Shown one piece after another: positions 33,245 through 41,528 of a DNA stretch of 64,000 bases (position 1 is the stretch's first letter; every line of letters begins with the position of its first letter). Below the pieces are notes generated by a model. That model saw only the letters and a list, made by a program, of their open reading frames with translations. It made no database searches and was not told the origin of the DNA. The DNA comes from Piscinibacterium candidicorallinum (GTDB lineage Bacteria > Pseudomonadota > Gammaproteobacteria > Burkholderiales > Burkholderiaceae_C). The DNA lies in contig NZ_CP180191.1 of the NCBI RefSeq assembly GCF_047549485.1, positions 1,178,001-1,242,000 on the forward strand. Reading direction: 5' to 3'. Made by a program: the position numbers and the translations under genes.

Positions 33245-34133
33245 GGGCCGGCTCCGGCAGGTGGATGCTTTGCGCCTGAAGTTCGCGCGCAATCCGGATC
33301 TCGTCGAGCAAAACCTCCAGTGCCGGCACCGCCGTGTCCCATTCAATCAGCGTGGGCTGGGCGCCGAAGCGATCGAGCGCGCGGCTGTAGAGCGCCCAGA
33401 CCGCCGGGCGGGCCCGTGAGCCGTGGTCGTCCACTAGGCCATCCTCGGTCTCCAGATGGCCCGCCACATGAAACTGCCGCACGGCATCTGCGGGCAGGGC
33501 GTTCAGCGCCGTGGCTGCGTCAAAGCCGAAGTGCACGCCGTTGATGTACAGGTTGTTGAGGTCCAGCAGCACGCCGCAGCCGGTGCGCTGCACGGCCCGG
33601 GCAATGACGTCCATCTCACTGAACTCGTCGCCGGCAAACTGCACGTAGGCCGTCGCGTTTTCGATCAGGATCGGCCGCTTCAGCAGCGCCTGCACCTGAT
33701 CGATGTGCGCGCAGAGCGCGTTCAGGGCCTGGCGCGTGTAAGGCAGGGGGAGCAGGTCGTTGTAGGTGGCTGCGGCATCGGCCGTCCAGCACACGTGCTC
33801 GGAGACCAGCGCGGGTTGAACGCTGTCAACCAGGGCGCGCAACATGGCCAGATGCACCGGATCGAGTCCGTGCGCATTGCCCAGACCCAGGCCCACGCCA
33901 TGCAGGCTCACGGGCCAGCGCTGGCGCACGGTATCCAGCACGGCGCGCGCTGCGCCCCCCGGCGCAAAGAAGTTCTCGCTGTGGACCTCAAGAAAGTCCA
34001 CCTGCGAATGCAATGAATTCTGAAGGGGGCCGGATGCGCCCGGGTCCGGCAGGTGGTCTGCGGCCTGGCAGAACGCGCTGTAGTGCGCGTGCCGCAGACC
34101 CAGACCGACCCAGCCGATGCGGTCTCTTTCCAT
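33234..34133 (-). CDS. bufB: BufB-like DUF692 multinuclear non-heme iron oxidative enzyme
   Basis: 299 residues of the MNIO (DUF692, TIM-barrel) family; relatives MbnB and BufB convert peptide cysteines to heterocycles with iron and O2. Conserved strands carrying metal ligands are visible: GLGLRHAHYSAF, FLEVHSENFF, SLHGVGLGLG, LVSEHVCW, ILIENATAYV, CGVLLDLNNLYING, FHVAGHLE then DDHGS, and LIEWDTAVP, giving the His, Asp and Glu set expected. The ATG at 34133 has GAGGAA upstream; 34154 is an alternative. It lies 34 bp downstream of the precursor gene and overlaps bufC by 11 bp. Cytosolic, modifying BufA before export. Confidence 0.93.
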   Translation of the reverse strand: MERDRIGWVGLGLRHAHYSAFCQAADHLPDPGASGPLQNSLHSQVDFLEVHSENFFAPGGAARAVLDTVRQRWPVSLHGVGLGLGNAHGLDPVHLAMLRALVDSVQPALVSEHVCWTADAAATYNDLLPLPYTRQALNALCAHIDQVQALLKRPILIENATAYVQFAGDEFSEMDVIARAVQRTGCGVLLDLNNLYINGVHFGFDAATALNALPADAVRQFHVAGHLETEDGLVDDHGSRARPAVWALYSRALDRFGAQPTLIEWDTAVPALEVLLDEIRIARELQAQSIHLPEPAHVG

Positions 34134-34167
34134 GGATTCCTCGGTGGGGCGCATCCGGTGACTGCGC

Positions 34168-34470
34168 TTATTTCTTGTCGCTCATCTTGGCGGCGGCGGC
34201 CTTCTTGGCGGCGTCCGGCGTCAGACCGCCACCCATCTTCTCGCAGGTACCCTTGGCCACGTACTTCCACTCGTCCGGGCTCATGTCGGTCTTGTTCTGA
34301 CCGGCGCAGGAGTGGGTGCCGCTGGCGTTGGCGCAGTCGTTCTGGCCGGCCTTGGCCACGCCGTAACACTTTTCCTTGGCGGCCTGGGCGTGGGCGGGCA
34401 TGACGGCGCTGGTGGCGGTCACGGCCAGGACGGATGCGAATGCGGTGCGCAGCAGTGCTTGCTTGTTCAT
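34168..34470 (-). CDS. bufA: Bufferin-type RiPP precursor (BufA1 family, DUF2282-like)
   Basis: 100 residues with a Sec signal peptide (hydrophobic 9-24, cleavage near MPAHA-QA). Four cysteines lie at 35, 46, 55 and 76 in the contexts KCYGVAKAGQNDCAN, GTHSCAGQ and VAKGTCEKMGGG, with the DEWKYV segment between the third and fourth; this is the BufA1 pattern. The tail is Ala/Lys-rich. The ATG at 34470 has AGGAGA upstream. In characterised bufferins the modified cysteines bind copper in the periplasm and protect the cell. First gene of the operon; the neighbouring MNIO and DUF2063 genes are the main support for the call. Confidence 0.9.
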   Translation of the reverse strand: MNKQALLRTAFASVLAVTATSAVMPAHAQAAKEKCYGVAKAGQNDCANASGTHSCAGQNKTDMSPDEWKYVAKGTCEKMGGGLTPDAAKKAAAAKMSDKK

Positions 34471-34528
34471 GATCTGATCTCCTGAATGTTGCGATTGCAA
34501 AGGTGTGAGCCGATCTCACGCAGGGTCA

Positions 34529-34554
34529 GTCGGATGGGCGGGAAAGTCCTTACA
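34529..34554 (-). promoter_or_regulatory. Candidate ECF-type promoter of the bufferin operon
   Basis: On the minus strand TGTAAGG is followed 15 bp later by CGAC, about 60 bp upstream of the bufA ATG. This resembles the AAC/AAG-type -35 and CGxx -10 boxes of extracytoplasmic sigma factors that control known bufferin operons in other bacteria. A small inverted repeat (GTGAG-CCGAT-CTCAC, 34505-34519) lies in the predicted leader. No sigma factor gene is in the window, so this is a weak prediction. Confidence 0.3.
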
Positions 34555-34626
34555 CGCTGCCCGGTATATTTCTTTGCACATCCGCTCGGAGCCCTGCGCC
34601 GGCGCTCCAGACCCAACAAGGTGACC

Positions 34627-36840
34627 ATGTACCGCCTGTTTCCGCTGACGATCTTCCTGTCGGCTTTTCTGCTGTTTCTGGTCCAACCCCTGATCGGCAA
34701 GCAGGTGGTGCCCTGGTTTGGCGGCTCCGCCGGCGTCTGGACGGTCTGTCTGGCCTTCTTTCAGCTGGTGCTGCTGGCGGGCTACGGCTACGCAGACCTG
34801 ATGGGCCGGTTCGCCATCCGCCGCCAGATGCAGGTGCATCTGGGTGTGCTGCTGCTGGCGTTGCTCACGCTGCCCATCCTGGCCAACCCCGCGCTCAAGC
34901 CCCTGGGCGACGAAGACCCCACCGGCCGGCTCATGCTGCTGCTGGCGGCCACGATCGGCCTGCCGTACTTTGCGGTGTCGTCCACCGGCCCCTTGATCCA
35001 GAACTGGTTTGCCACCGTCACGCCCAAGACAGATGCGCGTCGCGAGCGGGTCTACCGCCTCTTCGCACTCTCGAACCTGGCGTCACTGTTTGCGCTGATG
35101 GCCTATCCCTTCGCCATCGAGCCCTTCATGCCCGTAAAGCAGCAGGCTTGGGTGTGGTCCGGGCTGTTCGTGCTGTTTGCGCTGCTCTGCGGGGCGAGCG
35201 CAGTGATGGCCGCGCGCGCGGTGGCGGCCATGCCGCCGCCCGCACCGGTGGACCCGCACGCTTATGTGACGCACGAGCCGCCCACGGCCGGCCGTTACCT
35301 GCTGTGGTTCACGCTCTCGGCCCTGGGCTGCATCATGCTCGTGACGGTCAGCACGCACATCACGCAGAACGTGGCCAGCGTGCCTTTCCTCTGGATCCTG
35401 CCGCTGGCGCTGTATCTGCTGACCTTCATCCTGTGCTTTGACTCGGACCGCTGGTACCGCCGCGGCCTGTTCCAGCCGCTGCTCATGGTGCTGGTGCCTG
35501 CCATGGCCTGGGGCCTGTTCACCAAGAACACCGTGCTGCCCTTCTGGCAGGCCGTGCCCTTGTATTGCGGCGGGCTGTTTGTCATCTGCATGTTCTGCCA
35601 CGGGGAACTCTCGCGTGCCAAACCCGCACCGGAGTACCTCACGCGCTTCTATCTGATGATCTCCCTGGGCGGCGCAGTCGGCGGGCTGCTGGTCGGGCTG
35701 GTGGCGCCGCGCGTGTTCAACGCCTATTGGGAACTCCCTCTCGCGCTGCTGCTGGCTGCGCTGATGTTGTTTGTGGTGATGCGCGATGAGGGTTGGGGCA
35801 AGCCGCTGTTCTCGTTGCTGACTGCGGCCACCTTCGGCTTTGCCGTGTGGTGGTGGTTCTGGCACGTGGAAGCCAACCCCTTCGAGACTGAGGCGATGCG
35901 CAACGCCGTCGTCGCGATCATCGGCCTGGCGGTGGTGGCGCTGTTTCTCGGCATCTCGCGCAGCATCTCCGGCACCGCAGCCACCCTGGGCCTGATCGCG
36001 GCGGTGATGACTGCAAGCTTCGGCTGGCAATACCGCGAGGTGTTCACGCGCGACGTGATCGCCATGGACCGCAACTTCTACGGCACCGTGCGCGTGCGCC
36101 AGAGCCCGGACGGCACGGACCGCAAGCTCACGCATGGCGTGATCCTGCACGGCCAGCAGTTCCTGGACGAGGAACGCCGCCGCTGGCCCACCACCTATTA
36201 CTCCAGCACCTCGGGTGCAGGGGTAGCCCTCGAAGCCTTGCGTCAGGCACGCAAGCGGCCGCTGAAGGTCGGGCTGATCGGCCTGGGTGTCGGCACGCTG
36301 GCCACCTGGGGGCAGCCGGGCGATCAGTTCCGCTTCTACGAGATCAACCCGCAGGTGATCGATCTTGCGAAGCGCGACTTCACCTACCTGAAGGATTCAC
36401 GCGCCAACGTCACCACGGCGCTGGGCGACGCGCGGCTGGTGCTGGAGCGCGAGGCGCCGCAGGGCTTTGATCTGCTGGTGGTGGATGCCTTCACCAGTGA
36501 CGCGATTCCCGTGCATCTGGTCACCAAGGAGGCGATGGCGACTTACGCGCGCCAGCTTGCACCCGGCGGCATCGTGGCCTTTCACGTATCCAACCGCTAT
36601 CTGGATCTGGTTCCCGTGGTGGCGGGCATTGCGGCGGCCAACAACATGAGCACCGTCAAGATCGCCGATGAGCGGGCCGAGTGGTATCTGTCCCGCACGG
36701 ACTACGTGCTGGCCACGCCGGATACCAAGACGCTCGCGCTCAAGCCGATCGCCGAGCGGGCCGAAGCCGTGGTGCCGCGCGCCGGATTCGCGACCTGGAC
36801 GGACGACTACAACAACCTGTTCGCGATCCTGAAGCGCTGA
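34627..36840 (+). CDS. Fused membrane/spermidine synthase-like protein
   Basis: 737 residues. The N-terminal 500 residues contain about a dozen membrane helices (from FPLTIFLSAFLLFLVQPLIG), the MFS-like region of fused spermidine synthases. The C-terminal 240 residues are a Rossmann methyltransferase-like domain: VGLIGLGVGTLATWGQPG, FRFYEINPQVIDLAKRDF, GDARLVLEREA and DLLVVDAFTSDAIPVHLVT, with GGIVAFHVSNRYLDL. Aminopropyl transfer is possible, but no speD is nearby. The ATG at 34627 begins the family-like MYRLFPL. Divergent from bufA; the 156 bp between them holds both promoters. Confidence 0.9.
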   Translation: MYRLFPLTIFLSAFLLFLVQPLIGKQVVPWFGGSAGVWTVCLAFFQLVLLAGYGYADLMGRFAIRRQMQVHLGVLLLALLTLPILANPALKPLGDEDPTGRLMLLLAATIGLPYFAVSSTGPLIQNWFATVTPKTDARRERVYRLFALSNLASLFALMAYPFAIEPFMPVKQQAWVWSGLFVLFALLCGASAVMAARAVAAMPPPAPVDPHAYVTHEPPTAGRYLLWFTLSALGCIMLVTVSTHITQNVASVPFLWILPLALYLLTFILCFDSDRWYRRGLFQPLLMVLVPAMAWGLFTKNTVLPFWQAVPLYCGGLFVICMFCHGELSRAKPAPEYLTRFYLMISLGGAVGGLLVGLVAPRVFNAYWELPLALLLAALMLFVVMRDEGWGKPLFSLLTAATFGFAVWWWFWHVEANPFETEAMRNAVVAIIGLAVVALFLGISRSISGTAATLGLIAAVMTASFGWQYREVFTRDVIAMDRNFYGTVRVRQSPDGTDRKLTHGVILHGQQFLDEERRRWPTTYYSSTSGAGVALEALRQARKRPLKVGLIGLGVGTLATWGQPGDQFRFYEINPQVIDLAKRDFTYLKDSRANVTTALGDARLVLEREAPQGFDLLVVDAFTSDAIPVHLVTKEAMATYARQLAPGGIVAFHVSNRYLDLVPVVAGIAAANNMSTVKIADERAEWYLSRTDYVLATPDTKTLALKPIAERAEAVVPRAGFATWTDDYNNLFAILKR

Positions 36841-36852
36841 GCGGGCCTTGCG

Positions 36853-37230
36853 CTAGGCGCTGAACCGCACGCCACCGGGCTCATCGCCCTCGCGGGTCGG
36901 GTTGGTGTCTCGGTAGCGGCCGAAGCGGTCGCGCCCCGGCGGCAGCGTGTCGCGAAATACCTCCGTCAGCCCCTGGGTGCACCAGATGCAGATGGCGGTG
37001 TCGGTGCGTGTGAGGTTCTGGCAGACCGGGCAGAGCACGAAGGGCGGCAGTTTCTGGTCGCCCAGATCGGCACCGCGCCCACGGCGGCGCGCCAGCAGGC
37101 GGCGGCGTGATCGGGTGTGTTGCACCTTCAGCGTCACCAACGACACGGCCAGCACGACGCCCGCGATCCCGAAGACCCAAACCGCGCTGTTGAGATCGCA
37201 CCACCACTGCACCCCAGACACACAGTTCAT
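36853..37230 (-). CDS. Hypothetical membrane-anchored zinc-ribbon protein
   Basis: 125 residues. One membrane helix at about 14-34 (AVWVFGIAGVVLAVSLVTL), a strongly basic stretch (HTRSRRRLLARRRGRG) and a zinc-ribbon-like Cys pattern LCPVCQNL with, 10 residues on, CIWCTQGL. The C-terminus is Arg/Asp/Gly-rich and polar. The basic stretch next to the helix suggests the ribbon faces the cytoplasm. No known family recognised. Convergent with the spermidine synthase-like gene (12 bp) and divergent from the cupin gene across 288 bp in which no other gene is convincing. Confidence 0.65.
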   Translation of the reverse strand: MNCVSGVQWWCDLNSAVWVFGIAGVVLAVSLVTLKVQHTRSRRRLLARRRGRGADLGDQKLPPFVLCPVCQNLTRTDTAICIWCTQGLTEVFRDTLPPGRDRFGRYRDTNPTREGDEPGGVRFSA

Positions 37231-37518
37231 TGTTCGCTCCCTGCGCGCCGTCTGGACCGGCAGCCTCTGGGCACCGGCAGCAGCGCGATCTGCGCAGACT
37301 AGGGAGCCGGCGGGCTACTGTCAGAACGGCGTCGGGAGTGTCAAAAACTGATACGCGCGGTTCAAAACCTCGCGGCGCGGCACGGGTTTCATCTGCGGTT
37401 GGCGCGGGTTCGTCTCAGGGCCCGGATGGCGGGCGCGGGCTGCATGGGACAATGTCCCCGGTTGTCGGCCATTCGGCGCCGCAGTCCGCATCGCCTGACC
37501 GGGTTCCTTCCTCACACC

Positions 37519-37875
37519 ATGCAAAGCATCAGCTTTTCCGACCCTGCACCCGGGCCGACAATCGACTTCCCGCGCGAGGACCGGCGGATTACCGGTGTGC
37601 CGCGGCGCCAGACCTGGCTGTTCCACGAAGATGCAGCGTCAGGCGGCAGTTTTGGTGTCTGGACCTGCGAGGTCGGGCACTGGCGCATCGAGTTCGCGCC
37701 GGACAAGTCGGAACTATTTCACGTGCTAGAAGGGCGCTGCGCGATCCACGATGCGCAGGGCGGCGCCAAGCTCTACGGCCCGGGCGACACCTGCGTGATT
37801 CCGCCGGGTTTTTCGGGCAGCTTCGAGGTCATCGAACCCATTCGCAAGATCTTTGCCCTGGCCCAGCGAGCCTGA
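37519..37875 (+). CDS. Cupin-domain protein
   Basis: 118 residues forming a single cupin barrel: GVWTCEVGHWRIEFAPDKSELFHVLEG is cupin motif 1 with variant ligands, and YGPGDTCVIPPGFSGSFEVIEP is motif 2. The sequence resembles the DUF861/(S)-ureidoglycine aminohydrolase-like small cupins (WTCEVGxWRIEF). Metal ligands are mostly replaced (SELFH), so it may be a binding rather than catalytic protein. Start ATG 37519. The following gene begins 12 bp after its stop with a clear GAGGAGG site, suggesting one operon with it and dut. Confidence 0.82.
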   Translation: MQSISFSDPAPGPTIDFPREDRRITGVPRRQTWLFHEDAASGGSFGVWTCEVGHWRIEFAPDKSELFHVLEGRCAIHDAQGGAKLYGPGDTCVIPPGFSGSFEVIEPIRKIFALAQRA

Positions 37876-37886
37876 GGAGGCATGTC

Positions 37887-38357
37887 ATGAACATTGACGA
37901 TCTCACCCCCAAGGATGGCGACTTCGTGCGCGAGGTCGAACGCATTCAGGCGCGGATGCAGGCGCTGAACGTGGGCCAGCAGCTGACTGACGTGAGCGGC
38001 AGCGGTCGCCGGCCGGCGGCAAGCAAGCCGCGGCAGGCCGCGCCCGGCACAGCAACCCTTCAGACGCCACCGCAGGCCGCAGCGCGCAACGCGCAGAACA
38101 CCACTGCACGCGCCGTCGTGGCCGGCGACAAGCCACCGCTGACGCGCGCCGAGGCCGAAGCCCTGCTCAACGCCATGAAGAGCGGCGAGGTTGATGTGCG
38201 CCAGTGGTTCAAGACGCCGATGGGTGTTGCCGTGCTTGCCGGCGGCTCGTTGTTCGGAGCAGGGGTGTTGTCCCTGATTCTGGACGTGCCCTACTTCCTG
38301 GCGCTGGCCATCATCGGCGGCATTGCTTTCAGTGTGCTCAACCCCAAGAAGAAGTGA
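37887..38357 (+). CDS. Hypothetical protein with C-terminal membrane helices
   Basis: 156 residues, ATG at 37887 preceded by GAGGAGG. The N-terminal 35 residues are acidic and helical (DDLTPKDGDFVREVERIQAR). A Pro/Ala/Gln-rich low-complexity region covers about 40-85. TRAEAEALLNAMKSGEVDV begins a helical segment, and two hydrophobic helices (about 113-130, 133-150) end in NPKKK. Unknown function; it is located between the cupin gene and dut with 10 bp to the latter. Weak resemblance to small membrane-bound regulators only. Confidence 0.68.
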   Translation: MNIDDLTPKDGDFVREVERIQARMQALNVGQQLTDVSGSGRRPAASKPRQAAPGTATLQTPPQAAARNAQNTTARAVVAGDKPPLTRAEAEALLNAMKSGEVDVRQWFKTPMGVAVLAGGSLFGAGVLSLILDVPYFLALAIIGGIAFSVLNPKKK

Positions 38358-38367
38358 GTTCTCCGCC

Positions 38368-38817
38368 GTGATTCAACTGGACGTCAAGATCCTCGATGAA
38401 CGCCTGCGCCAGGCACTGCCTGAGTACGCCACCGCCGGTGCCGCCGGCCTGGACCTGCGCGCGGCCATCGATGTGCCGCTGCTCATCGAACCCGGCAGCA
38501 CGCACCTCATCCCGACCGGTCTGGCCATCCACATCGGCGACCCCGGCTACTGCGCGATGATCCTTCCGCGTTCCGGCCTGGGCCACAAGCACGGCATCGT
38601 GCTGGGCAATCTGGTCGGTCTGATCGACAGCGACTACCAGGGCCAGCTCATGGTCAGCACCTGGAATCGCGGGCAGACGGCCTTCACGCTCAATCCGCTG
38701 GACCGGCTGGCGCAGCTGGTGATCGTGCCGGTCATGCAGGTGAAGCTGAACGTTGTGGGGGAGTTTGCGGCGTCCGAGCGCGGCACAGGCGGATTCGGTT
38801 CAACCGGCCGCAATTAA
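38368..38817 (+). CDS. dut: Deoxyuridine 5'-triphosphate nucleotidohydrolase
   Basis: 149 residues, trimeric dUTPase; hydrolyses dUTP to dUMP and PPi, keeping uracil out of DNA and feeding thymidylate synthesis. The five motifs are seen: AGAAGLDLRA, PRSGLGHKHGI, GLIDSDYQGQL (catalytic Asp), RLAQLVIVPV and the C-terminal RGTGGFGSTGR that closes over the active site. The start is a GTG at 38368 (MIQLDVKIL); the upstream frame extension lies in the previous gene. Tenth base after the upstream stop, so translationally linked. Confidence 0.96.
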   Translation: MIQLDVKILDERLRQALPEYATAGAAGLDLRAAIDVPLLIEPGSTHLIPTGLAIHIGDPGYCAMILPRSGLGHKHGIVLGNLVGLIDSDYQGQLMVSTWNRGQTAFTLNPLDRLAQLVIVPVMQVKLNVVGEFAASERGTGGFGSTGRN

Positions 38818-39052
38818 GGTTCAATTTCGGACGTGATTTTTTCTATCACTGAATAGATAAAGATTGTCTACTCATATGCGGAAAGTCGGTTTTTCCGGAT
38901 AGATTTGAGTCAATTTCGGTCAGATGTGTTTTAAACGCCGATCGCAAGCCTCTGATACAACTCGCAGGTTCCGTTACGTTTGAAACGATTCGAAGGCGCT
39001 CGCGCTGCGCTCTGACCCGTTCAATGAGCACATCCAACTTCAGGGAGTGCCC

Positions 39053-39736
39053 ATGAGCACCGTCGATTCCGCCGCGCCGACCCGTTCTTCGATCCACCCC
39101 GTCATGTGGGTGGCTGCCGGCAGCGTCATTGTGCTGAGCCTGACGGGTATTGCCGCGATGACCGGCTTGCTGCCCACTGGCCAGGCCCGTTCCGGTCAAG
39201 CTGCTGCGCCGGCGCTGGCAGCCGCCAGCGGTTCTGCCGCGTCCGCGGCGCAGCGCCAAGGCCCGGTGGGTGACAACCCCGCCAACCACACGGCCGAAGC
39301 CACGGCCATGAGCAAGCAGCCGCCGCGCCAGGCTGGCGGCACCAGCGCGCGCAGCAGCGCACCCGCGCAGACGGCGGACGCGCCCGCCCCGGTTGCAGCG
39401 CGCAACGAAGGGACCATCGAATCCATCCGCACCGTAACCCGCAAGGGCGACGCCAGCGGCGTGGGTGCCGTGGCCGGCGGCGTGCTCGGCGCGGTGGTGG
39501 GCAACCAGTTCGGCAAGGGCGACGGCCGCAAGGCGATGACGGTCGTCGGCGCCGCCGGCGGTGCCTTGGCGGGCAACGAAATCGAAAAGCAGCGCAACAG
39601 CACCACACACGTGGAAGTGGCCGTGCGGATGAACGACGGCAGCCGCCGCGTGCTGGCCCTGGCCGCCCAGAACGGCTGGCGCGTGGGTGATCGCGTGCGC
39701 ATCGACGGCACCGGCAAGTTGGCCAGCGCCGGTTGA
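39053..39736 (+). CDS. Glycine-zipper 2TM domain protein
   Basis: 227 residues. An N-terminal membrane anchor (about 17-42) is followed by an Ala/Ser/Gln-rich low-complexity region (about 45-115) and a Rick_17kDa/glycine-zipper domain: GVGAVAGGVLGAVVGNQFGKG and AMTVVGAAGGALAGNEIEKQ (about 144-180). The C-terminus has HVEVAVRMNDGSRRVLAL and a small beta domain. Such proteins sit in the envelope; SlyB and OsmB relatives maintain outer-membrane integrity. The ATG at 39053 has CAGGGAG upstream. The preceding 235 bp is AT-rich (38820-38960) and probably carries its promoter. Confidence 0.85.
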   Translation: MSTVDSAAPTRSSIHPVMWVAAGSVIVLSLTGIAAMTGLLPTGQARSGQAAAPALAAASGSAASAAQRQGPVGDNPANHTAEATAMSKQPPRQAGGTSARSSAPAQTADAPAPVAARNEGTIESIRTVTRKGDASGVGAVAGGVLGAVVGNQFGKGDGRKAMTVVGAAGGALAGNEIEKQRNSTTHVEVAVRMNDGSRRVLALAAQNGWRVGDRVRIDGTGKLASAG

Positions 39737-39781
39737 GGGCGACTGGACGGGCAGCACGCCACTGCGCGGTTAGGCGCCTCC

Positions 39782-39815
39782 AAAGCAGAACGGGCCCGCG
39801 GGCCCGTTCTGCTTT
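39782..39815. terminator. Bidirectional intrinsic terminator
   Basis: Perfect palindrome AAAGCAGAACGGGCCC-GC-GGGCCCGTTCTGCTTT: 16 bp arms with A/T tracts on both sides. It lies between the glycine-zipper gene (+) and fccB (-), so it can stop both converging transcripts. Confidence 0.88.
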
Positions 39816-39838
39816 CATGCCTTGGACTGCGGCTGCGC

Positions 39839-41137
39839 TCAGGTCAGCATGTCGTTCCAGATGGTCTGCGCCCAGCTCCAGGCATAAACGCCCTCAAGCT
39901 CATTGGCCTCGCTGGACAGGGCCGGGCCCTGGGCGATCGGCAGTGCCACCATGGTCTTCTGCGCCGCGTCGTAGCGATGCACGCTGGCCACGTGGACCAC
40001 GCGTTTGTCGTCAATGAAGCTGTAGCAGGTGTTGGCCATGGTGAGCGGCGCCGGCGTACGGCCGTTCATCATCTCCACAATGCCGGCAGCGGCCGCCTTG
40101 CCGTGCTGGTTGGCCATGTGGCCGCTCTTGGGCATGGCCGGGGCAGCGAGCAGCGCATCGCCGATGACATGGATGTCTTTCTGCGCGGTGGACTCCATGG
40201 AGGTCCAGTCCACCTGACACCAGCGGTTGTTGGCGTTGATCAGCCCGGCGCGCTGGGCGATGTCGCCGGCACGCTGTGGAGGCACGATGTTCAGCACATC
40301 GGCCTTCAGCTTGTCGCCCACATCGCTGATGATCGTGCTGCCGGCTGCATCCAGCTCGCTGGCGTTCCAGTTCGGGCGGTACTCGATCAGGCCCTTGTAG
40401 TCGTTGTTCCACGCGCGCATGAACAGGCCCTTCTTGGACTGCACATCTTCATTGGCGTCCAGAATGATGACCTTGCTCTTGGGCTTGTTGTGCTTGAAGT
40501 ACCAGGCGACCTGGCAGGCACGTTCGTACGGGCCGGGCGGGCAGCGGTAGGGTGCACGCGGGATGGTGATGGCGTACACGCCACCGTCGGCCATGTCTTC
40601 GAGCTGCTTGCGCAGAGCCACGGTCTGAGGGCCGGCCTTCCAGGCGTGAAGGAAGCGCTCCTGCGCCTTTGCGTCCAGGCCCTTGACCTGATCGAACAGA
40701 AAATCCACACCGGGAGCGATGACCAGCTTGTCATAGCGCAGATCCTGGATCTTGCGCAGCTGCAGGGTCTTCTTGACCGGGTCAACGCCAGTGACTTCAT
40801 CGATGATGACCTGCACGCCGTATTCGCGCAGGCCCCAGTAGTCGCGCGTCACGTCCTCGATCTTGCGGCTGCCGCCGATCACGAGGTTCGAGATCGGGCA
40901 GGAAACGAACTGAGGACTGCGCTCGACAAGCGTCACGTCGATCGCGCCACCCGACCACATGCGGATGTACTTGGCAGCGGTGGCGCCGCCATAGCCGGCA
41001 CCGACCACGATCACGCGGCCCAGTTTTTTCTGCGGTGCAGCGGCCTGCTGCTCGGTGGCGGCACATCCGGCGAGCGTGAGCGCGCTGCCTGCACCGAGTG
41101 CCTTGAGCAGGTCGCGGCGATTCAATTGAGTCTTCAT
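39839..41137 (-). CDS. fccB: Flavocytochrome c sulfide dehydrogenase, flavoprotein subunit
   Basis: 432 residues. Oxidises sulfide to sulfur (polysulfide) in the periplasm, passing electrons to the adjacent cytochrome. The N-terminus has a Tat motif (NRRDLLKALGAG) followed by a lipobox-like LTLAGC, then the FAD-binding GRVIVVGAGYGGATAAKY (about 39-56). The redox disulfide cysteines are likely those in VSCPISNLVIGG and PYERACQVAW. IHVIGDALLAAPAMPKSGH is the second FAD motif, and a C-terminal flavocytochrome-specific domain starts at MANTCYSFIDD. Downstream of the cytochrome gene by 13 bp. Confidence 0.94.
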   Translation of the reverse strand: MKTQLNRRDLLKALGAGSALTLAGCAATEQQAAAPQKKLGRVIVVGAGYGGATAAKYIRMWSGGAIDVTLVERSPQFVSCPISNLVIGGSRKIEDVTRDYWGLREYGVQVIIDEVTGVDPVKKTLQLRKIQDLRYDKLVIAPGVDFLFDQVKGLDAKAQERFLHAWKAGPQTVALRKQLEDMADGGVYAITIPRAPYRCPPGPYERACQVAWYFKHNKPKSKVIILDANEDVQSKKGLFMRAWNNDYKGLIEYRPNWNASELDAAGSTIISDVGDKLKADVLNIVPPQRAGDIAQRAGLINANNRWCQVDWTSMESTAQKDIHVIGDALLAAPAMPKSGHMANQHGKAAAAGIVEMMNGRTPAPLTMANTCYSFIDDKRVVHVASVHRYDAAQKTMVALPIAQGPALSSEANELEGVYAWSWAQTIWNDMLT

Positions 41138-41150
41138 GATGCCCCTGCCT

Positions 41151-41528
41151 TCAGTTCTTGATCTTCGAGAAATGGTCGGCGATCAATGCGATCTGATCGT
41201 CCGTGTAGCCCTTGGCAAGCTGGTGCATGATCGTCGCGGGGCGCTGGCCGTCACGGAAGGCGCGCATCTGGGCAATGATGTAGTCGCGATTCTGCCCGGC
41301 CAGATTCGGCATGCCGCCGACGGCCTTGCCCTTGGTGCCATGGCAGTTGGCGCAGTTGGCAGCGAGGTAGGCGGCATTTGTGGTGGTGGTCACCACCGGC
41401 GCCGCGGTGGGCGCGGCAGCGGGAGCAGGCGCAGGCGTTGGTGCCTGGGCCAAGGCGGGCAGCGCCCAAGCCGCCGCGAGCAGGGCGCCGAGGGCGAGTG
41501 CCCTTCGCGCCGGAACAGCAAACGTCAT
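41151..41528 (-). CDS. Class I monoheme cytochrome c (FccA/SoxE-like)
   Basis: 125 residues with a signal peptide (hydrophobic about 10-28, ending ALA-QA) and a Pro/Ala/Thr linker, then one heme site CANCH (about 57-61) and a distal Met in GGMPNLAG or ATIMHQLAKG. The C-terminal helix YTDDQIALIADHFSKI is typical of c-type cytochromes paired with FccB. Electron acceptor for sulfide dehydrogenase. The ATG at 41528 follows AAGGAG. Single heme, so smaller than the diheme FccA of Allochromatium. Pairs with fccB in an operon. Confidence 0.9.
   Translation of the reverse strand: MTFAVPARRALALGALLAAAWALPALAQAPTPAPAPAAAPTAAPVVTTTTNAAYLAANCANCHGTKGKAVGGMPNLAGQNRDYIIAQMRAFRDGQRPATIMHQLAKGYTDDQIALIADHFSKIKN

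Noticed and set aside
37230..37886. Upstream extension of the 37887 gene covering the cupin gene
   Set aside because: The cupin frame is clearly coding there, and GAGGAGG just before 37887 marks the real start.
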